Position numbers and translations under genes: made by a program. From Siderastrea radians (taxonomy: Eukaryota > Cnidaria > Anthozoa > Scleractinia > Rhizangiidae), in assembly GCA_964017195.1 (NCBI GenBank), contig OZ024889.1, positions 61,403,858 to 61,467,857 on the forward strand: a stretch of DNA of 64,000 bases. Reading direction: 5' to 3'. Every line of letters starts with the position of its first letter. Positions within the stretch are counted from its first letter, which is position 1. Shown here in pieces: positions 1 to 12,664 of the stretch. The notes below the pieces were generated by a model. The model saw only the letters and a list, made by a program, of their open reading frames with translations. It did not search any database and was not told the origin of the DNA.

Positions 1-1266
1 ATAATGCCTTGTCTCTCCTCAACTCCCAAGCATTTTTTGCCTTCATTTTCTCTTCACACTTTCCCCACTGTCTCGGAGCCTGGAAAAGCCTAATTTCCCA
101 TACATTTTTTTTTACCAAAATATATTCATTCATCTCATTATTAAATGTTAAACAACGAAAACAATTCACGTGTCACACTCTTTCCTAAATTTGTTGATGA
201 AGTGAATGACTTCCTCTTTTGCTTTCAGGCATCTGCACATACTGATTTTTACCCGAAGAAGCAGAACGTTACGGCCTTTTGTATTTACTGGCCCAGTGAG
301 GAATGCTGATGGTGGTCGTGATGATACTGTTAGTACTGTCACCGACCACTGCCTCTGTGGCAGGCAACTCACGAGTCAAAAGGTTTGCACGAAGTCAATT
401 CCCGGCCAAATGATCGTTGCTTTTTATGTCTTGCAAACTACATTGATATCTTCATTTCCTGATCATAGTGGATTCATCCAGTATGATGTTGGGCGGACAT
501 TCCGAGGCTTTTCATGTTAAACTGTAAATTCATCACACCTGAATTCAGATTGAAAAGCTCCCAAAAGGTTTACCATTTGCGATAGACACGTAAGTACGTG
601 CTCTATCTAAACTTCACTTACGTTCTCAAAGGCCGTTTGAAAAAAAAATAGCACATTTAAGCTTACGTGTACGTATTTATATAAGCTTAAGCTTAATTAA
701 CGGGAAAAAATACTGCATGCATGGCAAGTTTGAGCTAACCCGCGAGTAAATTGTTTAATTGGAGAACGATTATGACAACAAATGGAGGCTTTCCCTTGCA
801 ATGAAACAGCACACAATGGATGAAATTGAAAATAATGAACTTAAGAGAACAGAACGGAAAATTATTATAGACCGATCGGGAAATGAAAATTTCATCGCTT
901 CCCGATCGAGCCACAAACCTTGATTCTTTCCTCTTGTCTTTTCAAAGCTTTCCGAAGATTTTTCGCTCCTGGTCGCTCAACTTCATATCTGTAATTTGTT
1001 GCCATCGACATCTTGATAAATCAGAAAGTTGAAAGAGCAAACCTCAAGGGAAGATTAGCTGTAAAGCACTGTGTAAAGACTAAAGACGGCAAATCCAAAA
1101 ATCCCTCAGAGCTTTGTTTGATCACAATGGCCGCCTGACAACAAGCGTCCGCGTTGTCCTGGTGACGGAAGGGCAAACCTAGTCCCAGTCCATAGCGGTA
1201 ACAAACAAGCGAGGCCAAGCGAACAGACCAAGCGAGTTGAGCGTCACACACACGAGCCGCCTCACT
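1..1266. other. No gene recognised
   Basis: I see no supported gene or named repeat here. Short open frames exist but show no recognisable domain. A possible terminal exon near 230-310 was considered and rejected (see the rejected list). Confidence 0.4.
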
Positions 1267-1760
1267 CGTGTGGCACAAAACTTTTGCGGGTTCTTATTTT
1301 TGTGATTTTTGGATTTTTGCGGGGTTTTTTTTTCGCGATCCGCGAAAATAAGTTGCCACAAAATAAAATTACCGTATTTTTCCGCAAAAATTTACTCCAC
1401 TGTAGAAATTTAATATATACAAAAATACTGGTTTGAAGGAGAAAATGCCACAGATAACTCGGTCGATCATACATCAAGTGGTACCCTAGTTATTGTCGAT
1501 CCATTGTATTGTAATAGAGTGACATTGATTAACCTGTCTTACATTTCCATGTTGTTTTGTCTGCATTGTGATTGATATGCTCAAATAAGAAAACGAAAAT
1601 GTTATCAGTTCCATTTGAACTCGACTTCCAGAAAATCACAAAAAAATTAATTCCCAGCAAGAAAAACCAATCTCTTCCAATCGTAAAAATTAGTTCCCGC
1701 AAAACACAAAAAATCGCCAATCCGCAAAATTAAAGTCCCGCAAAAATTTAGTGCCACACG
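1267..1760. mobile_element. Non-autonomous inverted-repeat element (MITE-like)
   Basis: The ends are inverted copies: CGTGTGGCAC at 1267-1276 and GTGCCACACG at 1751-1760. The match extends inward with about 22 of 24 positions shared, including TTTTGCGGG. Subterminal TTGCGGG and CGCGAAAA runs recur inside. No transposase is visible and no clear target-site duplication could be found, so the superfamily is unassigned. Confidence 0.6.
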
Positions 1761-1890
1761 GTATACTAGCGGCTCGACACGCGGCAGACGATTTAACGCG
1801 GCAGGCCCTCGCTTGTTCGTTTGTTTCAACTATCCCTGAGCAGAAAGGGAGTGTCTGCTCGTAGTCTAACGAAACTGAGGACTCGCGCCA

Positions 1891-1893
1891 TAT

Positions 1894-1944
<51 letters not shown>

Positions 1945-1945
1945 T
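1891..1945. repeat. (TTTA)n microsatellite
   Basis: About 13 units of a TTTA tetranucleotide, decaying into TATATATT at the right edge. It may be the tail of a degraded retroelement, but no SINE or LINE body is recognisable beside it. Confidence 0.9.
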
Positions 1946-2286
1946 ATATTTTAGTTTTTCCACTGGCAAGCGTTTAGCCAAGGGCTTAGTGTTACTCGCG
2001 TGATACATGACCGGTGGACATTGATTTTCCTTCACTACACTATCTGGTTTCTAATACGTCCCAAATGTCTTTCCAGGTTTCAGTGTTGTAAAGATTGTCA
2101 TGCGTCACGCAAGTCACACTGAGCCGGCTTGGGCTGCCTATGATAATTTTTACGAGGATAAGCCAGTCAAGGGAAACAATAAAAAGCATTAATTAACTGT
2201 CGGCAACTTCATTTTATTTCTAAATTGAAATCTCGTAAATAATTCAAGGATATAATTTTAAAATGCTTTTATTCACTGTCCATGGC

Positions 2287-4656
2287 TCAAGAAGCATCGG
2301 TGTCCTCTTTACCCAGAAGGTATAGCGCCACGTTCTGGGACACATTTATACCAACAGCTTTCTCTAACCAGAGCCACGCTGCTCTGCATGGATTGCATTC
2401 CAGAAAAATGACGTCATCACCACGCTCGAGGAAGTCGTACCCACCAAAAACCAGACCTGCTTTCTCGTGGAACTTTAACAAACGCTCTTTAAATGACTCT
2501 GATACCTGCAGTTTAGAGAAAACCAGATCCAATCAACGTTGTGATTCCCTGTCTATAAACTATGCAAAAATTCAGGGTAACTTCCGATCAGTTTGCCGTC
2601 TATATTCGTCTGTCTATGCCTAATTATAAAAACGCTGTCGTGTAAAAAGCAGATACCCATGAACGGTACAGCCCAATGGTTTTCTGGGAAGCGGGATATA
2701 AAGATGGTACACGGTACTCCTGTGGTTTGGGCTAGGAAAGGAAAGTGGATGTCTGGCAACGTGGGTAGGTAATCAGCTGAGAGTTACAAATAGGTAACTG
2801 AAATTGAAGTGTATGTCAGTTACACGTATTTCTTTACAACAACATATTCAGCGTACCTCTGCTACACTGTAAAGCTCATTTCTGTCCTGGCACCGTCTCC
2901 AATCCAAGCGATCTTTCTGGTCTTCGAGTATCTGCGAGGCAATACGAACAGGAAACACCTTGCGCCCAACAACAGTAATGCGTAAATCGGAGTGCCTTTC
3001 TACCAGCTCCTGATAAATGGCTGGGCACTGAGTAATACTGGCACCTGATGTCGATGGAAAATCTTTTTGGATTTCAGTAGTGTAAGCCGCGTTGTTTGGC
3101 TCTATGAACAACCGAGTCAGAGTTTTCGAAATCGCTCGTCCGTTTTCCCCTTCGTCAAAGAGTTTCTCCACGGCTTCTGGGTTGTTAGTGATGGCGGTCT
3201 TTGGCACAGTCAGCCCAACTTGCTGCGCCAGCAGTAGCTGATGCGGCTTGCACTCCGCCATGTCCAAGGCATCCAAGGGGTTTAGCCATCGTGCATGAGA
3301 GACATAGGATTCTAACGAACGGATCACCTTCCTCCACTCTTGAGTAGCAAAGTCGTCCGCAATGTAACCTTTAAAAACAAGTCCGCGTCAGTTCCTTCAA
3401 TTCACTAAACGAAGACTGAGAACTTATTTGTGCCGGTGTTTAGATAGCCCTTATAAGTTTTGAAAGCGATTTGAATGTTGAAACTGATGACACTACCCCT
3501 AGCCAATTTTGGACGTAAATAAGTCTTTACTGAGATCTCCGCTTCACTGTCATGAGCTCGAATGCTTAAGCGCAAGCTTGTAGAAGTGCTACCCCGGATA
3601 CCAGAAGTTTATCTCGCGTGCTTTGCAGGAGCAGTTGTCGGCCGAAATGACAGGCCCCCGGGGACAGGCCAGGCCAGAGGCCGATCAATGAGCGGCTTGC
3701 GAGTGTTCGAGCGCGCGAGGCTGAAGCCTCAGTCACTCAAGATAGTAGAAGACCAGGAATACTACTTCATCCCAGGGTTACTTCTTAATAGTCTGTTCAG
3801 AGGTTCTTTTTTGCTATAGAGGTTGGCTGGTTACCATTTTTGTGCTTTTTGAGTCACACTGTGCAACGCGGTTTACGTACCAAGCAAGAAAACAGCAAGA
3901 TGACAAAGACTAACAGTTTAGAGCGTCGATCAGTTCGGATGCTTTAAAGTCCAACCCACGTGCTTGTCCCTTGATCACCTACATGTACCTACAAGCGCCA
4001 TGGCGTTGATTTTTCTAAAGCTGTAGCACATATATAACGCTGGCATACCTTTGAGGGACTGCATGTATATTTACAATCTTAACTGAGTCTTCACCGTTTG
4101 TAAACTCTCAGATATGCTCAGATATGCTTATGTCAAGTTAGAAATAAGTGACCCCCTCCGCAACAGCTACCAAAATATAATTAGCTTCTCGGGCACGAAA
4201 TCAATCATTACGGTAATCCTTAGTGATGAAAATCCTTAAATAAAGGAATAAAGAGTTTATTTCAATTTTATTTTTTAATCAATTAATGCCAAAAATAATC
4301 AGCTGAAAAAGTAACATCTAATGTTAGCTGGATGTGCAGTTTCAAGCATTTCAAGACGTATATGTAACCCTACCTTGAAGGCCTCTATCCATCTGTCTAG
4401 TAACAGGATTCCATAGATACCACACAGCTGTGATGGATTCGGCCGGGATGCGCTCGCCATCAACAACAAAGAGGCAGCTTGAAGTATTATTCTCGGATAC
4501 ATTTCCTGCAGTGATTTCGACAAAGTGGCCGTCAAGCATAAGCTCGAAACGCACTACTCGTGCCTCACTGTCCAGCGTTTTGATCTTTTTCTGAACATCG
4601 TCTACGTGCGGGTCCTCGGACAGCTTGTTTCCAATACAGAGAATTATGTTCGCCAT
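2287..4656 (-). CDS. ATP-grasp ligase resembling MvdC/MvdD graspetide maturases, three exons
   Basis: Splicing 4656-4374, 3368-2857 and 2505-2287 gives 337 residues with no internal stop. Donors are CAAG|GTAGGG and GCAGAG|GTACGC; acceptors end TTTTTAAAG and AAACTGCAG. Phases agree (1, then 0). The N-terminal 95 residues look like a pre-ATP-grasp domain ending in an AVWYLW-type motif. WLNP (122-125) and K135 follow, then SKTL with K176, YTT at 190-192, DLRITVVG at 222-229, DWRR at 250-253, GYDF at 287-290 and ECNP at 301-304. E301 and N303 are in the usual metal-binding positions. In bacteria this family forms ester or amide crosslinks in ribosomal peptides, using ATP. The length matches bacterial members (about 320-340). 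The substrate in an animal is unknown, and no precursor peptide was recognised nearby. Other ATP-grasp amide ligases (RimK-like) remain possible. An upstream non-coding exon cannot be excluded. Confidence 0.8.
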
Positions 4657-5810
4657 AAGAGTGGATTGCGTTCAGTAACTTCTTTAACAACAGCCGTGAC
4701 GTTAACTTAATTTTAGAACGGCACACAAATTGAATACTCTTGGAACAAAGACACGGCTTCGTAGCACCCTTAGCAGAAAAAGAGTATTTACTGAAATTTA
4801 TAGCAACCAAGTACATTTCCAAATTCTTGTGATCAGTGTCATGAGATTATCAGACCTTATCACGAGGAGATCTTTATTCAGCATCTAAACCACCACACGT
4901 GCGCTGTTTGGAGGTCTGACAGTCTTTATTGATAATATACAGAATAAACTACATGACATAACAAGAACAATAATTCCAACGTATCTAAATTAAATATTGA
5001 CAATATTTAAAAGATTACAACAACTAGTACAAACTAGGACTAAACGTATAACACCAACGAAAAGACTCCGAGGAAGAGGATGGGAGGGCAAAAAATTCAA
5101 ACTCTTACTGCTATAGAAAGCAAAGCTAGCGATATTGCGTGAAATGTCCGGTACTTAAGCTTGCGTAGCCTAGGCTAGAACGCGGGAATAAACGAAATGC
5201 ACTGCCCTAAAATTTTCTGGCACTGAAACATGTAAGCTGCTGATTGGTTACTGAAAATCTTGTGACTATCAGCTACATAGTTTAGTGGTTGTGTCACAGA
5301 CTTATGACCATTATGCTCTACTTAAAACAATACTAGGCTCTAGCCACCACCTCCCGCCGTCGCAGGAGGTGGTCTAGATTTATGTTAATAACTCGTTATC
5401 AATATCCACTTAAATCATTAGCAAATAATTCATTCAGACACGACGATTCTTATCCTGAAACAAAACAATTTAATACTGCGAGCGTTTAGAAAACATTAGT
5501 TGTTCACTCAGAACACTATCATGATAAATAGGTATCTTTTTACTTAGCTAAATACTTTAAAACTCGTTTTTATTACACCACATTACGAGACGTCGGGAAT
5601 CATCAACAAATAGCGTGACAAGAGTTTTATATAGTCTTCCTTTGAAATAGTATACACCATTGTAGAACTGTCGACAAAATCGACAAAGGATCGTCCTTAA
5701 ACGCTTAACGACGTTCAGTTCCCCTCCCATTTATTAACTTTTTCTGTGATAAGATGCACCATACACTGAAAACAAACAAAAGAACAGCTGATTCTCCACT
5801 GACAGAGACT
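4657..5810. other. No gene recognised
   Basis: This is sequence upstream of the minus-strand ATP-grasp gene and should include its promoter, although no TATA box could be fixed. It holds one strong hairpin (5340-5376). No other coding signal was seen. Confidence 0.4.
5340..5376. repeat. Short perfect-stem hairpin
   Basis: CACCACCTCC pairs with GGAGGTGGT across a roughly 10-base CG-rich loop. Both arms are bracketed by CTAG. The stem is GC-rich in an AT-rich neighbourhood. It may be a tiny foldback repeat or a structured transcript, and nothing nearby decides between them. Confidence 0.6.
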
Positions 5811-6215
5811 ACGAGCAGTCTCTCTTTCCGCTAGCGCTCAGGGAGAGTCGAGCAAAAAAAAGAAGCGAGCGCACGAGGGCGAAAATCGCCTTCCGCGTAG
5901 AAACGTGACGTGTGCGTGATTAGCTAGCCGCTACAATCAGTGCCAGAGGTCGTTGAAACACCCTTCCCCTTTCCCCTTGTTCAATATTGAGTCACACAAA
6001 AACGCACCAGTCTTCTTTTGGTTTTCATTTGTTTTTGAACAACATTGCTAAGTTGGGGGAAGGAGGTAAAAGCCGTTGAGCAGATGCTTTTCCAACATGT
6101 GGCATCCATTGTAGTTTAGCTCAGCACACACGCGCGTCAATTTTTCCGCGCGGGAGCTCACTCAAGTGTTCCTTTTGTTCGACTATCCCGGCTGCTCATA
6201 GTCTACAACTGATAT
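5811..6215. repeat. Dispersed repeat with GACTAYGAGCAG ends
   Basis: The left edge reads GAGACTACGAGCAGTCTC. The right edge carries GACTATGAGCAG on the opposite strand. Related short motifs occur near 1840-1865 and 63825, so this looks like a repeat family in this genome. The edges are approximate. Confidence 0.3.
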
Positions 6216-7198
6216 GTGATGTGACCACAGGGAACCGTACCTTAAACTCCACAAGCGCAAAATACAAGGATTTGAATGAGTGTTATGGTGAGTTTGATTA
6301 AATATGCAAGGTAAGACCGTCTTGTTTCTTGACTGTATTATAAGCCAAAAGTAGTTTACCACTTTGCCAATGTTCAGTATGAAAATAAGAAAAAGTTTAT
6401 CACTCTAGTTTTAAACAGCTTTCTTTAGTTTGTCTGCATGTTCGTTTTCAGTTGCCGGGTAAAACGTCTTAGAAAGGTCTGAAAAATCTGAATTCTGTCT
6501 TGAACAGGATAGGAAAATCAAAGACAGGGTTGGTGTTATTGTGAGTTGAAAATTAAAAGTTACGAAGAGAGAATGAAACGCATCGTATGTGCCCATAATT
6601 TAATTTGTTTCGAGTAATGTGGCTTGTTCCCTAGAGGCGTTCACTGAAGTGGTGCCCGTGGAAGTCGGCCTGAACGCAGCCTGAACTAGCTAGAACAAAC
6701 CACGAGAAATTATATTTGGTGAGCAAAGGAGCACGAATGGTAAGAATGTTAAGAACGAACGTAGCTTAAAAATGTTGTATGATTTATTGAGTACTCGTGA
6801 TATCGACTGATTGCGTGGTACAAAGTTTAGAAAAGCAACGTCTGATGTTGATTTACAGCGATAATAAATAAATATGTTGAGTTTGGAGTGAGAAAATCGA
6901 TTGCGCTCCAGAACTGTGTTACTGAAAAGGCGCTTGAAACTCGGAAACCACGGCGACAATAGTTTCTAGAAGTTAGTATCTGTACATTTGTTCAGGAATG
7001 TCTGCCGCATCAGGTCTTGGTGGGGAGGTAGGACATTACTTTGGGCTTTTACAGCCAAATATTTTTCTTTTTCGGTCGGTGATAATTTATGTCGCGTTCT
7101 ACTTTAATTTTATCCCATATTTGTTTTCGCAAACTGCGCTCAAGGCAGAAAACCCAGGCAAGACAGTGGATGAATACCTAACAGAAAATGCCGAAGGT
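6216..7198. other. No gene recognised
   Basis: AT-rich sequence. The open frames on either strand lack domains and splice support. Confidence 0.4.
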
Positions 7199-7386
7199 TT
7201 TGTGTTGTTCCAGAAAATATACATTCTCCCCCACAGAGGGTTTTTTTGGTTTGAGCCCCCCACCCCTCTGGAAATTCCAGTTTAGAAAGTTCCTTTCAAA
7301 AATTTGGCATTTAAGATCCCGTCCCCTTCAGAATTTCCAATGACCCTCTGTGGTGGGAGTATAGATATTTTCTGGAACCACACAAT
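7199..7386. mobile_element. Small MITE with ~45-bp inverted repeats
   Basis: The left arm begins TTTGTGTTGTTCCAG, and the right arm read in reverse begins CATTGTGTGGTTCCAG. Both arms continue through AAAATAT and CACAGAGGGT. The element is about 190 bp, so it is almost entirely two arms around a short middle. No target-site duplication is obvious. Confidence 0.65.
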
Positions 7387-8981
7387 GATCGTTTTAAAAA
7401 GTGTAGAGAAATAGCGCAGATGGGTGCAGATTAATTACCTTGGGATGTTGAATTTCAAAGTCACCTGAGCATAGCCTCTAAAGACTTCTATAAGAGCACA
7501 CTCTCTTATAAAAGTAACCAGCTCTTTTCAAAGACAAAGAAACAGCCCCGCGTGAGTGGGATCTCGAAGGCAAAAGACAAAAGCCTCATGACAACTTCTA
7601 TTTGTTTCAGTTCTGTCAGGACCGTTTCATCGTCTTTCGTCCGGTTCGTTTCAAACAAAACGAATTAAGGCCGCGGGTGACAAGCTGCTCATGAATAAAT
7701 TGAATAAATTTATAAGGCATGAATGAAAATTATAAGGCAAAATTTTGGTGGAGGTCTCTTACGCTAAAAAAGGTTATATCTTGAAAGTTGGGGAGCCGAT
7801 TCCGTTGAAACTTAACAGAGAGCTTGGGTAATGCTTGAAGTGTAACAAAGTTGTTTTTGGTTTGATAGATTGCGCTTCTTTGCGATGCTATGAGCTCCCA
7901 AAGTTAAGATTTTGCAAAAAGCGACTCCGTGTCCAAGTTTTCTCCTCGTGGAGAAAACAACACTTCTTGATTTTACCACTCATTGATCAGTTAAAACCTC
8001 TATTGTGTCACAACAGAAGCCGTTTATAGGATTTAGAATTCCATTGAAAGTTGTAAGCTTTTAAATGAGTAAAATCGTCCTTGTTTAGATTTGAAGCCTT
8101 CAATATTTTGTTACAAAGCCTGTTTGAAAAAATTGCTTCTGTTGTGACAATCTACAATACACCTATTTTGTTTGCCTGTTGTGTCTGTCAAGGAAATTCT
8201 ATTCTGTGCTGTACTCTCCGACACAAAATTGGTTGTTTTAGGGCTTCCGAAGGCTTACCGAGTAAACACGAATGTTTAAAGTAAGATTATGCTAATTATG
8301 GAAACTAAATTCTACCAGCTATTGTTCACCGTCCCGAAAAGAACAATACGTTGCAATTTAGGGATCGAAAATTTTTGGATTGAAGATTACACGCGTTTCC
8401 CAAGCTCTATGTTAGCCATAAGAAGTATTATTGTAGTTTTTGTTTGTTTTGTTGGAAAAGTTCTAAAAAGTTTTCATTAACGTTTGAAAGTAAAAAAGCC
8501 AGACTTCGACAGTTTTTTTAATTTAAAAATGCTTTAAAATCACAACTCCGTAGCACACGATTTAACACACGTGCTACTATTGATTCAGAAACTGAAAGTT
8601 TTACTGAAGACCTTATTCATGAATATTTCGCGCAAAGTCGCTACCATTCGTCGCACTTCGTGCATACACTTTAAATGAATAAATACTGATGACTTAGTTT
8701 CTCACCCGTGGCCTCAAGCGCTCCCGACTGGGAGAGAAAACAGAAAACAAAGAAGAAGTAGCCAGAAGGCTGTTTGACTCTTTAATAGTTTCAGTATCGG
8801 TTTATTTAGTGCTTAATTTAGCATAGCTAATCCTAGCACTGGCGGTCTCGCGGTGTATTAAAATGAATAAGTCATAATTGTACGAGCAGAATGTTGACAA
8901 AAATACAAAATACTAAAGATGTATAGGCAGACTATGTCTTCGCTTTAATATTTGCATGTAATAAGAAATGTGGCCTGCTCT
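7387..8981. other. No gene recognised
   Basis: No gene, SINE or LINE is recognisable. A small imperfect hairpin (TATAAGAG / CTCTTATA) lies near 7485-7515. Confidence 0.4.
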
Positions 8982-9308
8982 TTAAAACTTGATACATGTT
9001 GTGCATTTACAACGCAGGCTGGCAATGGCCATACTGGAAATTGTTTTAATAAAACACGAGTTTTTATATGCGTTTATTCTAGCAGACAGTCACTCTTGCA
9101 TAGTGTTGCATTTTAATTGTTTCGGAACAATATGTTCTTACGATTAAAACTTGATGCATGTTGTGCATTTACAACGCAGGCTGGCAATGGCCATACTGGA
9201 AATAGTTTTAATAAAAAACGAGTTTTTATATGCGTTTATTCTAGCAGACAGTCACTCTTCGGCATAGTGTTGCATTTTAATTGTTTCGGAACAATATGTT
9301 CTTACGAT
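8982..9308. repeat. Two-copy tandem duplication, ~162-bp unit
   Basis: Two head-to-tail copies both run from AAAACTTGAT through TTACAACGCAGG to ATATGTTCTTACGAT. They differ only by a few substitutions and a 2-base insertion (TCTTGCAT versus TCTTCGGCAT). The near identity points to a recent duplication. No gene function is apparent. Confidence 0.9.
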
Positions 9309-10959
9309 CCAATAAACTGAACAAGGCGGCTGAATTGCATACCTGTCTTTTCAAATTTATCCATGACAGTGTAAACGCTAATTGTAACTTACCATTTCAA
9401 GTTTGTTGTTTTTGAGCTCACATTTCGTTCTTCACGTACACGGCATTTGGCTCTACGTTCAGGTCCTATAACATATGGTTCCACTTGCAATCTGAACTTT
9501 TCTCTTTTTTTTTCTGACTACACCGGAGTTAAATTGTCTTTGGCCAAGTTACATTACACTACGAGAGTGCTGAGTTACGGAAAACATGTTTCGACAGAAA
9601 CGTCTGTCATCTGCAGCTCATTTACTATTGGCGTTACATTTGAAATGTTGTGTAATAAATACTAGTGTTTCTGCATGTCTAAACATGTTTTCTAAACTCA
9701 AAACTGTCCTGCCTTTTCTTAAAATTATTGTCAATTTGCCGCTGTCACGACCCTTTGGAAACATTATTTCACAGAAATGAAAAAAAGTAGCTAATTACGC
9801 TGTATCGTATTTAAAATTTTAAGTGGGTGGTGTGCGCTTTGGATTGTTTGTACTTTCACCTATCAAACTCATTGCCCACAAATGAAGACATTTGCTCTCG
9901 GTGATCGTTACATGAGGTACTTGCTACAGCGCGTGCGCCTTGGGATGAAGTTCACGTTAACCCATCACGCTATTACAAGACTTACAAGGGGTCACATCAT
10001 GGCCAACCGACCATGAGACTGTGTGATGAGCCTAAATTATGTGTGCATAGGAGATTAAGGAAAGTGCTATTGCTCGCATTATTTTTAGCTGGAGTATTTG
10101 AAGCTTTTTGGAGGAAGAGTGCTCATTCAGAATAAGATTAATAGACAATAACTAGTGCAGAAGTCATAATGGATGGTTAACAATTTTAAGGTTGTTAACT
10201 TGAAGTTAACAACTAAAGATCAACTCATAAAGGTTGATACAGATGGCTCTGGATGCAGAAGATGCTAACTGCCTCGAAAACGAAAAATCAGTGTCAACAT
10301 AAGATATTTCTGTTTTTGCTGGCTAAATTTGTAGAAATAAATTTTAAAAAATTACAATTAACCACACGGCACCCTTAGATGTCGTGTTTTTTCGTTCTTG
10401 GCGCTCAAGACGGTAAAATCTGGCGAATTTGAAGTTATTTGCGTTGACCGTTACTTTCAATAAGAATATTATATAATACTTGTTTAAAATCAGTCATGCG
10501 AGCAGTAGGTCACGCGAATCAAAATCACGCGTGGCTGATTTCTCACGCGAAGCCCCTCAAACTTTTTGTAGTGTAGTATGCTTCTTGCAGCTAGGCCTGC
10601 GTGGCAGGCGCCGAAATGGGAGGGAAATGGGATAATATTATTGCAAAAGCAAACAAACAAACGAACAAACAACCACGGCGAAATATAACAGCAGTAAATC
10701 ACTTTTAACACGGTACACGGTACACGGTGAAAGTTATGAGTAACTGCAGCTATTATCTTGAACATTCATTCGATTTTACGTCAGCCCGCTGGGAAGTTTG
10801 CAGCCGGCAAAAGTGCGATGATCAATGGGTTAAAGTCCAAGACTTCATCCAAAAACAAAACCACAGATGAAGGCAGAAAGGAAAGATGATGGTGCGACTA
10901 AAAACAGCTTAAATACGAGATGCAATTGGGCGTGGAAGCAATCACCATTGAATGGAGAA
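9309..10959. other. No gene recognised
   Basis: No supported coding region. The short open frames here look accidental. Confidence 0.4.
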
Positions 10960-11170
10960 AGATAAAATACCTTTTCTTTCTTTTTTGTTCTTTCCCAGAT
11001 TAAACCGTGCTAGCCCATCACTGCTTGATACCTCGTTTCACCTTCTGTGTACACCATAGGGAAATTAAACAACGTTCTGCTACCCGAACAGATTTAGTAT
11101 TTTAACAAGGAAAGCTCGATCTAACAGTTCTTGTTATTGATTTCTGCACTGTTTTTTCAAATGCTTCTTT
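10960..11170. repeat. Dispersed repeat, copy 1 (partner at 22070-22275)
   Basis: It shares long stretches with 22070-22275 in the same orientation: CGTTTCACCTTCTGTGT, GGGAAATTAA and CAGTTCTTGTTATTGATTTC, then TTTCAAATGCTTCTTT. The copies have diverged by small indels. The family is not identified. Confidence 0.75.
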
Positions 11171-12220
11171 TTTATATACCTTTATTGAGACAAAAGACTT
11201 TCAACAATACTTCATAACACTTAATAAGACTTTAAGAGGCAATGTCCACTAAGACCGAGAGAAATCGAAAATACGTGGCACATGATGAAAAATCAAAATT
11301 CTTCGTTTTTCTCCCAGAGATACCGAGTGGTAGCTCTAGAAACGTGGTGGCATTTTTTGTTGAGAAAATATTTTTAAATCTCCAAAAACTTATTACCGCA
11401 CTATGTGTCTCTACAAACACCCCGAATAAACGCGAATCATACCTTCTCGTAAACTTCGCTCTGTTTAATTCGCGTCATGGAAAAATCATGTTTTGAGCTT
11501 AAGCTCAGAAATTTGCTGTTGAAGAGTTTACAAGTAATTTGAGTCAAATTATACTTTGTGGATTAATTTTCAAGGTCATGGCAGGCTGCTGAAAACCACT
11601 AAAATTCGCTTGCTCAGAATTCTCAATTTGGCGCATCTTTTGAAGAGAAAGTTTCCCTCCCTGGCACTGAAACACCGAATCACTTGAAATTCAGAATCTC
11701 AAAGAGGAAATGCCGTTCTTAAACTAGGTTTAAAAATTAGCTTCGGGCTTTTTATCAGCGCCGAGTACAAAGGCTCTCAAAATCCCGATAATTACAACAT
11801 TAACACGTCAACGATTGGCACATATCTCCGACCAAATAACCGAAAATGTGGACATTTCTTCTCTTTTGGTTGGTATCGGGTTGTAATCCGCAGTGGAAAG
11901 GTAATGTCTAGCTCACCTGAATATAGTATTGTCTAAATATCAGGTTCTGTGCGTACTCTTTCATAATAACCATCTTGACGTCCGGTGTTAACAACAACAC
12001 TGAAGCATCGCGTATTGGCAATCAACCTTAATGACTTTTTTCCATCACGACTCCTTTTGTTAAAATCAAGAACCTTCAAAAATAAAATGAGTTTGCCTTA
12101 TTCGAACTTCAAAACAGTTTTCTCCTATAAGACGTCTTTTCTGTATTCGTTACAATATTTCGAAACGATAATTCAGGAGTACCCAACGGAACCTCTCCGC
12201 AAAATATCCGCTCTTCAGGC
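11171..12220. other. No gene recognised
   Basis: Open frames are short and lack domains. Nothing else is supported. Confidence 0.4.
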
Positions 12221-12222
12221 TA

Positions 12223-12664
12223 CACTCTTTTTTTTTATAAGAACGTCTGATTTTTAAGCTGAGGCTGAACCGGAACTGAATGTTCTTATTTTTTTGGTGA
12301 TTTGAGCCTCAGACGTTCTTAACAATGTTCTTAAGATTAATTGAACAGCATTTCATAAATCATAGTTCTAAATGAAATAAAGAACAAATAGGTCAAGTTC
12401 TACCAATTTCTTAAAAGTTATACGTGTTTTCTTGTTTTAGAAATGACTTGCGACATCACAGAAATTCTAGCATTTGGGGCTCATAAAGGTTGTAACTTAC
12501 TCTGACCAAATTATTACACTTAATTTGATTTTCACATAGCATATTCTACAAATATGGTTCTTAACAAAATGTCAGCCTGGGTATGTTCTTAGCATGTTCT
12601 TAAAATTTTGGCCAATTCCAGCCTCGACGTTCTTATAAAAAAGGTTCTTATAAAAAAAAGAGTG
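12223..12664. mobile_element. TA-flanked MITE with GTTCTTA subterminal repeats
   Basis: Inverted ends CACTCTTTTTTTTATAAGAA are flanked by TA on both sides (12221-12222 and 12665-12666), as expected for Tc1/mariner-type insertion. GTTCTTA, often as GTTCTTAA, recurs many times inside both ends. No transposase is encoded. Confidence 0.7.

Noticed and set aside
206..520. Possible terminal exon (acceptor TTTTGCTTTCAG, then ASAHTDFYPKKQNVTAF, ending PSEEC and a stop)
   Set aside because: The acceptor is plausible, but the peptide is short and unrecognised. No upstream exon is in the window and no polyadenylation signal was found.
3562..3819. Small gene or peptide precursor in the intron of the ATP-grasp gene
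   Set aside because: The 85-codon frame has no signal peptide, core-repeat pattern or splice support. Its proximity alone is not evidence.
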